DNA of 64,000 nucleotides, taken from Paracoccus sp. (in: a-proteobacteria). Lineage in GTDB: Bacteria > Pseudomonadota > Alphaproteobacteria > Rhodobacterales > Rhodobacteraceae. The notes beneath the pieces were generated by a model. The model searched no databases and was not told where the DNA came from. It worked only from the letters and a program-made list of their open reading frames with translations. The position numbers were made by a program, and so were the translations under genes. The stretch is from NCBI RefSeq assembly GCF_030538495.1, contig NZ_JAUNTW010000002.1, forward strand, positions 62,001-126,000. The letters run 5' to 3'. Positions 56,172-64,000 of this stretch are shown piece after piece; position 1 is the first letter of the stretch; each line of letters begins with the position of its first letter.

Positions 56172-59140
56172 CCCTGATCCCCCAGACCCAAGGCGTCGGC
56201 GACCAGCGATTCCTGTTCGGCTTTGTGGCGGCTGGCCAGACCCGTGGCGACCGAGGCCGCCGCGTTCCGACCGGCATAGCGGGCGCGTTTGTGATCGGCC
56301 CCGATGCGGTCCAGAACCCATTCAATATTGGGTTCAACAAAGGTCCACGCGCCTTGGTTTTTCGGTTCCTCTTGGCACCAGATGATTTCGGCCTGTTTGA
56401 ACCGCGACAGTTCCTTGACCATCGACTGCGCGGGGAACGGATAGAATTGTTCCAGACGCAGCAGATACACATCGGTGATCCCGGCTTCGTCGCGTGCCTT
56501 CAGCAGGTCATAATAGACCTTACCCGAACAAATCACGACGCGGCGCATTTTGTCATCCGCGACCAGACGGGTGGTGCCATCACGCTGTTCGGCGTCATCC
56601 CACAACACGCGGTGGAAGGTCGAACCGGTCAGGAAATCGTCGGCCTTGCTGACAGCCTGCGGATGACGCAGCAGCGATTTCGGCGTCATCAGCACCAGCG
56701 GTTTGCGGAAGCTGCGATGCAACTGACGGCGCAGGATGTGGAAATAGTTCGCGGGCGTGGTGCAGTTCGCGACGATCCAGTTATCTTCGGCGCAGGCTTG
56801 CAGGAAGCGTTCCAGACGCGCGGAGGAATGTTCCGGCCCCTGACCTTCAAAACCATGGGGCAGCAGCATGACCAGCCCCGACATCCGCAGCCATTTCTTT
56901 TCGCCCGAGCTGATAAACTGGTCGAACATGATCTGCGCGCCGTTGGCAAAGTCGCCGAACTGCGCTTCCCACAGGGTCAGCGTGTTGGGTTCGGCCAGCG
57001 AATAGCCATATTCGAAACCCAGCACCGCATATTCCGACAGCATCGAGTCGATGACTTCGTATTGCGCCTGACCCTCGGCGATGTTGTTCAGCGGATAATA
57101 GCGTTCCTCGGTCTTTTGATCGACAAAGGCCGAATGCCGCTGGCTGAAGGTGCCGCGCGCGCAATCCTGCCCCGACAGGCGGACGCCGTTGCCTTCGGTC
57201 AGCAGGCTGCCGAATGCCAAAGCCTCGCCAGTTGCCCAGTCAAAGCCCTGCCCGGATTCGAACATGGCCTTTTTGGCGTCCAGCAGGCGGCCGACGGTCT
57301 TGTGCAGGGCGATGTCGCTGGGCGGCGTGGTCAGGGCACGGCCGATGCTGGCCATGGTTTCGGCGGAAATGCCGGTTTCACCGGCGACATATTCCGCCCC
57401 CTCGCGCGCCAGACCGGCCCATTTACCGTCCAGCCAGTCGGCCTTGTTCGGCTTGAAGTTGCGGCCGATTTCGAATTCCTCGTTCAGGTGTGCCTGAAAC
57501 GCGGCTTTCATATCCTCGATCTCGCCCTCGGGGATCAGGCCGTCGGCAACCAGCCGGTCGGTATAAAGTTGCAGCGTGGTCTTGTGACCCTTGATGCGGG
57601 TATACATCGCAGGGTTGGTGAACATCGGCTCATCGCCTTCGTTATGGCCAAAGCGGCGATAACAGAAGATGTCCAGCACCACATCCTTGTGGAATTTCTG
57701 CCGGAATTCGGTCGCCACCCTGGCGGCGTGAACCACCGCTTCGGGGTCGTCGCCGTTCACGTGGAAGATCGGCGCCTCGACCATCAGGGCGATGTCGGTC
57801 GGATAGGGCGAGGTGCGGCTGAAATGCGGCGCGGTCGTGAAACCGATCTGGTTGTTCACGACAATATGGATCGTGCCGCCGGTTTTGTGGCCGCGAATCC
57901 CCGACAATTGCAGACATTCTGCCACAACGCCCTGACCGGCAAAGGCCGCGTCGCCATGCAGCAAAATCGGCAGAACGCTGGTGCGGTCGGTGGTGTCGCC
58001 CAGCTGATCGCCCTTGGCGCGGGCCTTGCCCAGCACCACAGGGTTCACCGCTTCGAGGTGCGAGGGGTTCGCGGTCAGCGACAGGTGAACACTGTTGCCG
58101 TCAAATTCGCGGTCGCTGGACGCGCCAAGGTGATATTTCACGTCACCGGAACCGTCCACATCTTCGGGCTTAAAACTGCCGCCCTGGAATTCGTGGAAAA
58201 TCGCGCGATAGGGTTTGCCCATCACATTGGCCAGAACCGACAGACGGCCCCGGTGCGGCATCCCGACAACGATTTCCTTAACGCCCAAAGCGCCGCCGCG
58301 TTTGATGATCTGTTCCATGGCGGGGATCAGCGCCTCGCCCCCGTCCAGACCGAAGCGTTTGGTCCCCATATATTTGACATGCAAGAACTTTTCGAAGCCT
58401 TCAGCCTCGACCAGTTTGTTCAGGATGGCGCGGCGGCCTTCGCGGGTGAACTGGATTTCTTTGCCATATCCTTCGATCCGTTCTTTCAGCCAGCCGGCTT
58501 CTTCGGGGTCGGAAATATGCATGTATTGCAGGGCAAATGTGCCGCAATAGGTGCGGTCCATCAGGTCCTTGATCTGGCGGATCGTCGCCACCTCAAGCCC
58601 CAGCACGTTGTCGATAAAGATCGGGCGGTCCAGATCGCCGGGGCCAAAGCCGTAGGTTTCCGGCTTCAATTCGCCATGATCGGGAACGCTGCGCATCCCC
58701 AGCGGGTCCAGATTGGCGTGCAGATGCCCGCGGATCCGATAAGCGCGGATCAGCATCAGCGCACGGATGCTGTCCAGAACCGCCTGACGCATCTGGTCTT
58801 CGGTCAGAGTGACGCCTTTTTCTTCGGCCTTGGCGGCGATTTTCTTCATCGCGGCGGTCGCTTCGGATTTCGACGCCATCGGCCATTCGCCGGTCAGCGC
58901 GGCGGTCATGTCATCGCCGGGCAGAGGCGGCCAATCGGCGCGTTTCCAGCTGGGACCCTCGGCCTGACGCACGGCGTCGGCGGTGTCATCGCCCAGACCC
59001 CGGAAATACGCATCCCACGCCTGATCGACCGCAGCCGGATTTTTGGCCCACTGGCCATAAAGCTGTTCCACATAGGCCGCGTTATGGCCTTGCAGGAACG
59101 ACGAATCGTGGAAATCGGTATTTTTGGGCTGGTCGGTCAT
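56168..59140 (-). CDS. sucA: 2-oxoglutarate dehydrogenase E1 component
   Basis: A 990-residue thiamine-diphosphate enzyme that decarboxylates 2-oxoglutarate and passes the succinyl group to SucB. Recognisable parts are the N-terminal E2-binding region ([17 protein letters not shown]), [36 protein letters not shown], the ThDP site [13 protein letters not shown] and NNQIGFTT, and C-terminal [23 protein letters not shown] 59140 is chosen because MTDQPKN begins the conserved part and GGGGA lies upstream. A 1006-codon frame on the opposite strand is a GC-driven shadow. Confidence 0.98.
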   Translation of the reverse strand: MTDQPKNTDFHDSSFLQGHNAAYVEQLYGQWAKNPAAVDQAWDAYFRGLGDDTADAVRQAEGPSWKRADWPPLPGDDMTAALTGEWPMASKSEATAAMKKIAAKAEEKGVTLTEDQMRQAVLDSIRALMLIRAYRIRGHLHANLDPLGMRSVPDHGELKPETYGFGPGDLDRPIFIDNVLGLEVATIRQIKDLMDRTYCGTFALQYMHISDPEEAGWLKERIEGYGKEIQFTREGRRAILNKLVEAEGFEKFLHVKYMGTKRFGLDGGEALIPAMEQIIKRGGALGVKEIVVGMPHRGRLSVLANVMGKPYRAIFHEFQGGSFKPEDVDGSGDVKYHLGASSDREFDGNSVHLSLTANPSHLEAVNPVVLGKARAKGDQLGDTTDRTSVLPILLHGDAAFAGQGVVAECLQLSGIRGHKTGGTIHIVVNNQIGFTTAPHFSRTSPYPTDIALMVEAPIFHVNGDDPEAVVHAARVATEFRQKFHKDVVLDIFCYRRFGHNEGDEPMFTNPAMYTRIKGHKTTLQLYTDRLVADGLIPEGEIEDMKAAFQAHLNEEFEIGRNFKPNKADWLDGKWAGLAREGAEYVAGETGISAETMASIGRALTTPPSDIALHKTVGRLLDAKKAMFESGQGFDWATGEALAFGSLLTEGNGVRLSGQDCARGTFSQRHSAFVDQKTEERYYPLNNIAEGQAQYEVIDSMLSEYAVLGFEYGYSLAEPNTLTLWEAQFGDFANGAQIMFDQFISSGEKKWLRMSGLVMLLPHGFEGQGPEHSSARLERFLQACAEDNWIVANCTTPANYFHILRRQLHRSFRKPLVLMTPKSLLRHPQAVSKADDFLTGSTFHRVLWDDAEQRDGTTRLVADDKMRRVVICSGKVYYDLLKARDEAGITDVYLLRLEQFYPFPAQSMVKELSRFKQAEIIWCQEEPKNQGAWTFVEPNIEWVLDRIGADHKRARYAGRNAAASVATGLASRHKAEQESLVADALGLGDQG

Positions 59141-59172
59141 ATCTGGTCCCCTGTCAGGGCGGTTAGAGTGCA

Positions 59173-59505
59173 TCACGCACAGTAAATATCAAACATCCGC
59201 GCGCCGGGATCGGCGGTCGGGTCGGTTCGGGACAATTGTTGAACACGCAACGGCGCGCGGCGTTCCAGACGGCACAGCGCCACAGCCGCAACGCTTTCGG
59301 CATTGGCGGGGGCAAGGTCGGGGCGATAGATCACGCGCCAGCCGAAATCGCGCCGCGCCACGGTGCGCACGGATGCGGGCGGCAATCCGGTGGCCTGATG
59401 CAGATCGGTGCGCGCAGGAACGCCGCCGCGCAGCACATCATCGGTCATGCGACTGCCACAGGCCGCCAGCGTCATCAGCGCGATCATGGTCACGGGGCGG
59501 ATCAT
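59173..59505 (-). CDS. Small lipoprotein between sucD and sucA
   Basis: A 110-residue protein with a lipoprotein signal ending in LMTLAAC (Cys16). The mature part has GWRVIYRPDLAPANAESVAA, ALCRLERRAPLRVQQL and ends with MFDIYCA, so two cysteines may bond. The family is not recognised. It sits 32 bases upstream of sucA on the same strand, apparently in the TCA transcript, which is odd for an envelope lipoprotein. The ORF could be extended far upstream in frame, but those residues are not protein-like. Confidence 0.65.
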   Translation of the reverse strand: MIRPVTMIALMTLAACGSRMTDDVLRGGVPARTDLHQATGLPPASVRTVARRDFGWRVIYRPDLAPANAESVAAVALCRLERRAPLRVQQLSRTDPTADPGARMFDIYCA

Positions 59506-59741
59506 CGCGCGCCCCCGTGGATGGGGCAGATCGGCGCAACACCCCGAAATCGAACGCCTGTCGCGCAACCGGGTGCATGGAAAAACTGGGTCAAGCGGGC
59601 GGGCAGGGGCGACGCAACGCAGAACGCGGCGGGTCGCGCCGCTGCGGTATTCATTGCGTGGTATTTGTGCCTGTCCATTGCCCGCCATGATGTTTAATCC
59701 GCCGCCCCCCAGCTTAGGCCAGAGGGCGGCGCTGTCAATTA

Positions 59742-60626
59742 TCAGCCTTTGATCGCTTTCAGAACGGCTTCGCCCAGACCGGCGGGGCTGTCGGCAACCA
59801 CGATCCCGGCTTTTTTCATCGCCTCGATCTTGGATTCCGCGTCGCCTTTGCCGCCCGAAACGATGGCGCCCGCATGGCCCATGCGGCGACCCGGAGGTGC
59901 CGTGCGGCCCGCGATGAAACCAGCGGTCGGTTTCCATTTGCCCTTGCGTTTCTGTTCGGCCAGGAACTCGGCGGCTTCTTCTTCGGCGGAACCGCCGATT
60001 TCGCCGATCATGATGATGCTTTCGGTTTCGTCATCATCCAGGAACAGCTTCAGCACGTCGATATGTTCCATGCCCTTGATCGGGTCGCCGCCGATGCCGA
60101 CCGCGCTCGACTGGCCCAGCCCCACATCCGAGGTCTGCTTCACCGCCTCATAGGTCAGGGTGCCGGAACGCGACACAACGCCGACCGAGCCGCGACGGAA
60201 AATGCTGCCCGGCATGATGCCGATTTTGCATTCGTCGGGGGTCATGATGCCGGGGCAGTTCGGGCCGATCAGCCTGGAATTGCTGTTCAGCAGCGCGCGT
60301 TTGACGCGCATCATGTCCAGAACCGGGATGCCTTCGGTGATCGCAACGATCAGCGGGATTTCGGCGTCGATGGCTTCCAGAATGGAATCGGCGGCGAAGG
60401 GCGGCGGCACATAGATCGCGGTCGCATTCGCGCCGGTTTTCGCCACGGCTTCGTGGACGCTGTTAAACACCGGCAGGCCCAGATGTTCGCTGCCACCTTT
60501 GCCCGGCGTGACACCGCCGACCATTTTGGTGCCATAGGCGATCGCCTGTTCGGTGTGGAACGTGCCCTGAGACCCGGTGATCCCTTGGCAGATAACTTTG
60601 GTGTCTTTGTTAACCAGAACGGCCAT
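59742..60626 (-). CDS. sucD: Succinyl-CoA synthetase subunit alpha
   Basis: A 294-residue subunit that carries the phosphohistidine. [20 protein letters not shown] with the CoA-binding Rossmann start, [40 protein letters not shown], and the active-site His in [13 protein letters not shown] are all present. With SucC it makes ATP or GTP from succinyl-CoA. It starts 5 bases after sucC. Confidence 0.98.
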   Translation of the reverse strand: MAVLVNKDTKVICQGITGSQGTFHTEQAIAYGTKMVGGVTPGKGGSEHLGLPVFNSVHEAVAKTGANATAIYVPPPFAADSILEAIDAEIPLIVAITEGIPVLDMMRVKRALLNSNSRLIGPNCPGIMTPDECKIGIMPGSIFRRGSVGVVSRSGTLTYEAVKQTSDVGLGQSSAVGIGGDPIKGMEHIDVLKLFLDDDETESIIMIGEIGGSAEEEAAEFLAEQKRKGKWKPTAGFIAGRTAPPGRRMGHAGAIVSGGKGDAESKIEAMKKAGIVVADSPAGLGEAVLKAIKG

Positions 60627-60631
60627 GCTTC

Positions 60632-61825
60632 TTACCCCTTCACTGCCTTGACGATTTTTTCCGCGCCATCGCGCAGGTCGTCGGCGGCGATCACGTTCAG
60701 ACCGCTGTCAGCGATGATTTGTTTGCCTTTTTCAACATTCGTGCCTTCCAGGCGGACGACCAGCGGAACTTGCAGGCCCACCTCTTTCACGGCGGCGATG
60801 ATGCCTTCGGCGATGATGTCGCAGCGCATGATGCCGCCAAAGATGTTCACCAGAATGCCTTTGACATTCGGGTCGCTGGTGATGATCTTGAACGCTTCGG
60901 TCACTTTTTCTTTGGTCGCGCCGCCGCCGACATCCAGGAAGTTGGCCGGTTCCGCGCCGAACAGCTTGATGATGTCCATGGTGGCCATGGCCAGACCGGC
61001 GCCGTTCACCATGCAGCCGATTTCCCCGTCCAGTGCGATATAGTTCAGGTCGAATTTCGACGCGGCCAGTTCTTTGGGGTCTTCTTCGGTTTCGTCGCGC
61101 AGCGCCATGATGTCGGGCTGACGATACAGGGCGTTGTTGTCAAAGCCCATTTTCGCGTCCAGACATTTCAGATTGCCGTCTTTCATGACGATCAGCGGGT
61201 TGATCTCCAGCATCTCCATGTCTTTTTCGATGAACAGGCGATACAGGTTTTTGACCAAAGCGACGCATTGTTTCACCTGCGCGCCTTCCAGACCCAGCGC
61301 AAAGGCCACGCGGCGGCCGTGGAAATCGGACAGGCCCGAGGCCGGATCGACGCTGAAGCTGACGATTTTTTCCGGGGTGTGTTCGGCCACTTCTTCGATG
61401 TCCATGCCGCCTTCGGTCGAAGCGACAAACGACACGCGCGACGTGGCGCGATCCACCAGCAGGGCCAGATACAGTTCGCGTTCAATGTCGGAACCGTCTT
61501 CGATATAGATGCGGTTGACCTGTTTCCCGGCGGGGCCGGTTTGGTGCGTGACCAGCGTGCGGCCCAGCATTTGTTTGGTCAGTTCTTCGGCTTCTTCCAC
61601 CGATTTCGCCAGACGGACGCCGCCTTTTTCGCCGGCCTCAGCCTCTTTGAAGCTGCCTTTGCCGCGGCCGCCGGCGTGGATTTGCGCCTTAACGACCCAC
61701 AGCGGGCCTTCCATTTCGCCCGCAGCGGTTTTCGCTTCGTCCGCTTTCATGACGATGCGGCCTTCGCTGACCGGCGCGCCGTATTGGCGCAGCAGCGCCT
61801 TGGCCTGATATTCGTGGATATTCAT
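60632..61825 (-). CDS. sucC: Succinyl-CoA synthetase (ADP-forming) subunit beta
   Basis: A 397-residue ATP-grasp subunit. [16 protein letters not shown] begins the family, so the 40 upstream codons in frame are leader. [16 protein letters not shown] binds nucleotide, and LEINPLIV and [17 protein letters not shown] with FLDVGGGA contact the phosphate and succinate sites. GAGGGGG precedes the ATG. It is the first gene of the sucCD block. No mdh lies upstream; a PPC-repeat gene on the other strand does. Confidence 0.98.
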   Translation of the reverse strand: MNIHEYQAKALLRQYGAPVSEGRIVMKADEAKTAAGEMEGPLWVVKAQIHAGGRGKGSFKEAEAGEKGGVRLAKSVEEAEELTKQMLGRTLVTHQTGPAGKQVNRIYIEDGSDIERELYLALLVDRATSRVSFVASTEGGMDIEEVAEHTPEKIVSFSVDPASGLSDFHGRRVAFALGLEGAQVKQCVALVKNLYRLFIEKDMEMLEINPLIVMKDGNLKCLDAKMGFDNNALYRQPDIMALRDETEEDPKELAASKFDLNYIALDGEIGCMVNGAGLAMATMDIIKLFGAEPANFLDVGGGATKEKVTEAFKIITSDPNVKGILVNIFGGIMRCDIIAEGIIAAVKEVGLQVPLVVRLEGTNVEKGKQIIADSGLNVIAADDLRDGAEKIVKAVKG

Positions 61826-61929
61826 CGCGACCCCCTCGTTCGGTTCGACAGATTTGGGTTGTGTTGCCACATCTGCGCGCCAAAGCAAAACCCTTTTTCC
61901 CTGCAAATTACCTAAAAATGGTGATATAT

Positions 61930-61967
61930 TGTCAAATGTGATCACAAGATTTCAGCGTGTGATCACG
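61930..61967. promoter_or_regulatory. Twin GTGATCAC palindromes and candidate sucC promoter
   Basis: GTGATCAC occurs at 61938-61945 and 61959-61966, centres 21 bases apart, i.e. two helical turns. The first is embedded in TGTGATCACA. On the reverse strand TTGACA (61935-61930) abuts it and could be the -35 box of sucC. If the -10 lies 17 bases on, the palindrome centres fall near -41.5 and -62.5, the spacing of class II activators. They may also serve the divergent PPC gene. Confidence 0.55.
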
Positions 61968-62090
61968 CCCATGCGGCACGGCTGTGCCACAGCGGTCAGG
62001 AAAACGCCTCGGCCCGGTTAATTTCGCTTGCTTTGCACAAGCCTTCACCTGATCGTTAATTTAACCACCTTCTTGTCTAAGGACAGTCAC

Positions 62091-64000
62091 ATGACCCTGA
62101 TTCCCGGTGATACGACCACAACAGCCCGCATTTCCCAAACCGGCCAAACGCGCGGGCGCATTGACTTTCAAGATGACTCGGATTGGTACCGGCTAAAGGT
62201 TCAGCCTGGGCTGGCCTATTCAGTGTGGCTGACCGGGGACGGCACGCCTGATTCTGTGCCAGATCGCACGGCCTACACGCGAATGATGGACAGTGACGGC
62301 AGCCGGCTGGATGGGCTGTCACCGGCCTATTCGTTCCAATCGCGGCTGAATTTCACCTCGCAGCGCAACGCCGATTATTTCGTTAATGTTTCTGGGGGAT
62401 CTCAGTTAGGCAATTATATCATCCACACAAATATGGATGACAGAGTTGTCAATAACACGACGACGACGGCGTCGGTTGTGCGCAATGGCGTCACGTCCGG
62501 GCGGTTGGATGTCGCGGGCGATTCCGACTGGTATCGCGTCACCCTGACCGAAGGGCTGTCCTATGGCTTCCGCCTGACCGGCGATGGCACCACGGACACG
62601 GCACGGGGTGGGCGTCTGTATCTGATGGACAGCTCGGGTCAGCGCGCCGGGGGCAGCTCAGACGTCGGTTTAGGCGGTCAACTGAACTATCGTGTTGGAA
62701 CGACGGGAGATTATTACGTCAATGTGGCCACCTATTACGGTGCCAGCGATGTCGGCAATTTCCAGATTCATTCGGTGATGACCGACACCGTCCGCAACAA
62801 CACGCTGACCGATGCGGCGCTGACCGTGAACGGCGTCACCGCGGGGCGGTTGGATGTCGCGGGAGATGCCGATTGGTATCGCGTGACCCTGACCGAAGGG
62901 CTGTCCTATGGCTTTCGTCTGACCGGCGATGGCACCACGGACACGGCACGGGGTGGGCGTCTGTATCTGATGGACAGCTCGGGTCAGCGCGCCGGGGGCA
63001 GCTCAGACGTCGGTTTAGGCGGTCAACTGAACTATCGTGTTGGAACGACGGGAGATTATTACGTCAATGTGGCCACCTATTACGGTGCCAGCGATGTCGG
63101 CAATTTCCAGATTCATTCGGTGATGACCGACACCGTCCGCAACGACACGCTGACCAATGCGGCGCTGACCGTGAACGGCGTCACGTCTGGGCGGCTGGAC
63201 GTTGCGGGCGATTCCGATTGGTATCGTGTCACTCTGACCGAGGGGCTGACCTATGGGTTCCGCCTGACCGGTGACGGCACAACGGACACCGCGCGGGGCG
63301 GACGCCTATACCTGATGGATGGGTCCGGACACCGCGCCGAGGACAGCTCAGACGTCGGCTTAGGCGGCGGCACGCTGACCTATCGCGTAACGACGACGGG
63401 CGAATATTACGTCAATGCGGCCACTTATTTCGGTGCCAGCGATGTCGGCAATTTCCAAATCAATGCCGTCATGAGCGATACGGTGCGCGACGACACGCTG
63501 ACCACGGCGCGTCTGGTGCGAAATGGGGTGACCACGGGCAAGCTGGATGTGGCGGGCGATGCCGACTGGTATCGCGTCACCCTGACCGAAGGCTTGTCGG
63601 CGAATTTCCGGCTGACCGGTGATGGCACGACACCGGTTGGCTCAAATGCCCGTATCACCCTGCGGAATGCCGATGGCAGCGTCGCGTCCGGTGTCAGCAG
63701 CAGCAGTGTCAGCACGGGCGGCGATCTGGGGGTCAATGTCGCCAGAAGCGGCACTTATTTCCTGTCCGTGTCGAACGGTGAAGGCAATTTCCGCGTCCAC
63801 ACGGATCAGCGCGACACGGTGCGCGGCGACGTTCTGACCGGCGCGGTCGCGCTGTCGGGCCATGCGATTAAAGGTCGGATTGACAGCGTGGTCGATCAGG
63901 ACTGGTACAAAGTCCGGCTGAATGCGGGAACAAAATATTATATTGACGGGATGGAGATGTCCGGCACCGGCGGTATCGGCGACCACATCGTGACCCTGTA
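62091..64000 (+). CDS. PPC-domain repeat protein, probable secreted protein (3' end outside window)
   Basis: Open from ATG 62091 (AAGGA eight bases upstream) to the right edge: 636 codons with no stop. The protein is a string of about 115-residue units, each with D[SA]DWYRVTL, YGFRLTGDGT and [DE]YYVNVATYYG, like pre-peptidase C-terminal (PPC) domains. The conserved Trp codons are at 62184, 62529, 62874, 63219, 63567 and 63903, i.e. six units, the last two more diverged. Units 2 and 3 share 225 identical bases. There is no N-terminal signal peptide, as expected for a type I secreted protein with C-terminal RTX repeats, which would lie beyond the window. Composition is T/D/G-rich. Confidence 0.85.
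   Translation, partial: MTLIPGDTTTTARISQTGQTRGRIDFQDDSDWYRLKVQPGLAYSVWLTGDGTPDSVPDRTAYTRMMDSDGSRLDGLSPAYSFQSRLNFTSQRNADYFVNVSGGSQLGNYIIHTNMDDRVVNNTTTTASVVRNGVTSGRLDVAGDSDWYRVTLTEGLSYGFRLTGDGTTDTARGGRLYLMDSSGQRAGGSSDVGLGGQLNYRVGTTGDYYVNVATYYGASDVGNFQIHSVMTDTVRNNTLTDAALTVNGVTAGRLDVAGDADWYRVTLTEGLSYGFRLTGDGTTDTARGGRLYLMDSSGQRAGGSSDVGLGGQLNYRVGTTGDYYVNVATYYGASDVGNFQIHSVMTDTVRNDTLTNAALTVNGVTSGRLDVAGDSDWYRVTLTEGLTYGFRLTGDGTTDTARGGRLYLMDGSGHRAEDSSDVGLGGGTLTYRVTTTGEYYVNAATYFGASDVGNFQINAVMSDTVRDDTLTTARLVRNGVTTGKLDVAGDADWYRVTLTEGLSANFRLTGDGTTPVGSNARITLRNADGSVASGVSSSSVSTGGDLGVNVARSGTYFLSVSNGEGNFRVHTDQRDTVRGDVLTGAVALSGHAIKGRIDSVVDQDWYKVRLNAGTKYYIDGMEMSGTGGIGDHIVTL

Noticed and set aside
56165..59185. Open frame of about 1006 codons on the + strand opposite sucA
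   Set aside because: Its translation is low-complexity His/Gly/Arg/Phe-rich text with no family pattern, and the reverse strand holds a full sucA. Such long antisense frames arise from GC-rich third positions.
62521..63210. CRISPR-like or IS-related repeats near the right edge
   Set aside because: The repeats are long coding units of a continuous protein frame with no spacers and no transposase.

Overview
This 64-kb window is a chromosomal segment of an alphaproteobacterium, almost certainly of the Rhodobacterales (Rhodobacteraceae). It is GC-rich. Its gene neighbourhoods are typical of that group: a SUF cluster with two YIP1-family membrane genes, dnaX-ebfC-recR next to a small SRP RNA gene, pheA divergent from a membrane-anchored cytochrome c552, yejABEF, folB-folP-glmM, and a sucCD...sucAB...lpd block. 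The genus cannot be decided from the sequence alone. There is no rRNA, tRNA, CRISPR array, insertion sequence or prophage. Nearly all of the window looks like vertically inherited core genome. The exceptions are a few AT-rich intergenic stretches and the repetitive exoprotein gene at the right edge.

Layout. 0-2.6 kb: 5' end of gatB, a lytic transglycosylase-like lipoprotein, comM. 2.7-11 kb: an eight-gene, mostly overlapping coaBC-suf operon (two cysteine desulfurases, sufBCD, two YIP1-like membrane proteins, sufS). 11-15.3 kb: a DadA-like oxidoreductase and uvrB, facing sodC and an I78-type inhibitor lipoprotein. 15.4-20.4 kb: an NDUFS4-like complex I subunit, a hydrolase, an MFS pump overlapping a DUF599 gene, small proteins, and hsp20 behind a probable ROSE RNA thermometer. 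20.4-23.9 kb: recR, ebfC, dnaX, a lipoprotein and the SRP RNA. 23.9-28 kb: a 5'-nucleotidase-family phosphoesterase, a SRPBCC protein, pheA, cycM. 28-33.8 kb: the YejABEF peptide importer. 33.9-36.6 kb: a large membrane protein that joins a GspL/PilM-like region to a PilP/GspC-like region. 36.7-44.6 kb: a SIMPL protein, a MoxR ATPase, dksA, a flavin monooxygenase, glmM-folP-folB, a SleB-type hydrolase. 44.8-52.4 kb: a PPDK paralogue, two cyclophilins, pgk, an unrecognised repeat protein, class I aldolase, a second lytic transglycosylase. 52.5-61.8 kb: lpd, MAPEG, sucB, sucA, sucD, sucC. 62.1-64 kb: start of a PPC-repeat protein that runs off the window.

How the genes work together. The TCA block (sucCDAB-lpd) supplies 2-oxoglutarate dehydrogenase and succinyl-CoA synthetase. 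The neighbouring pgk and fba genes supply central glycolytic and gluconeogenic steps. CoaBC makes the 4'-phosphopantetheine used for CoA. The SUF genes build the Fe-S clusters used by respiratory enzymes. FolB/FolP and GlmM link folate and cell-wall precursor synthesis, and three peptidoglycan-cleaving enzymes are dispersed through the window.

The least ordinary features are: (i) a family of at least five intergenic repeats (an AAATATCC core plus a G/C hairpin) that mark gene 3' ends, two of them flanking lpd in opposite orientation; (ii) the GspL/PilM-PilP/GspC-like fusion with a 10-bp homopolymer in its coding sequence; (iii) the PPC-repeat exoprotein, with 225 bp of perfect tandem identity; (iv) twin GTGATCAC palindromes 21 bp apart between sucC and that gene; (v) the ROSE-like thermometer before hsp20.
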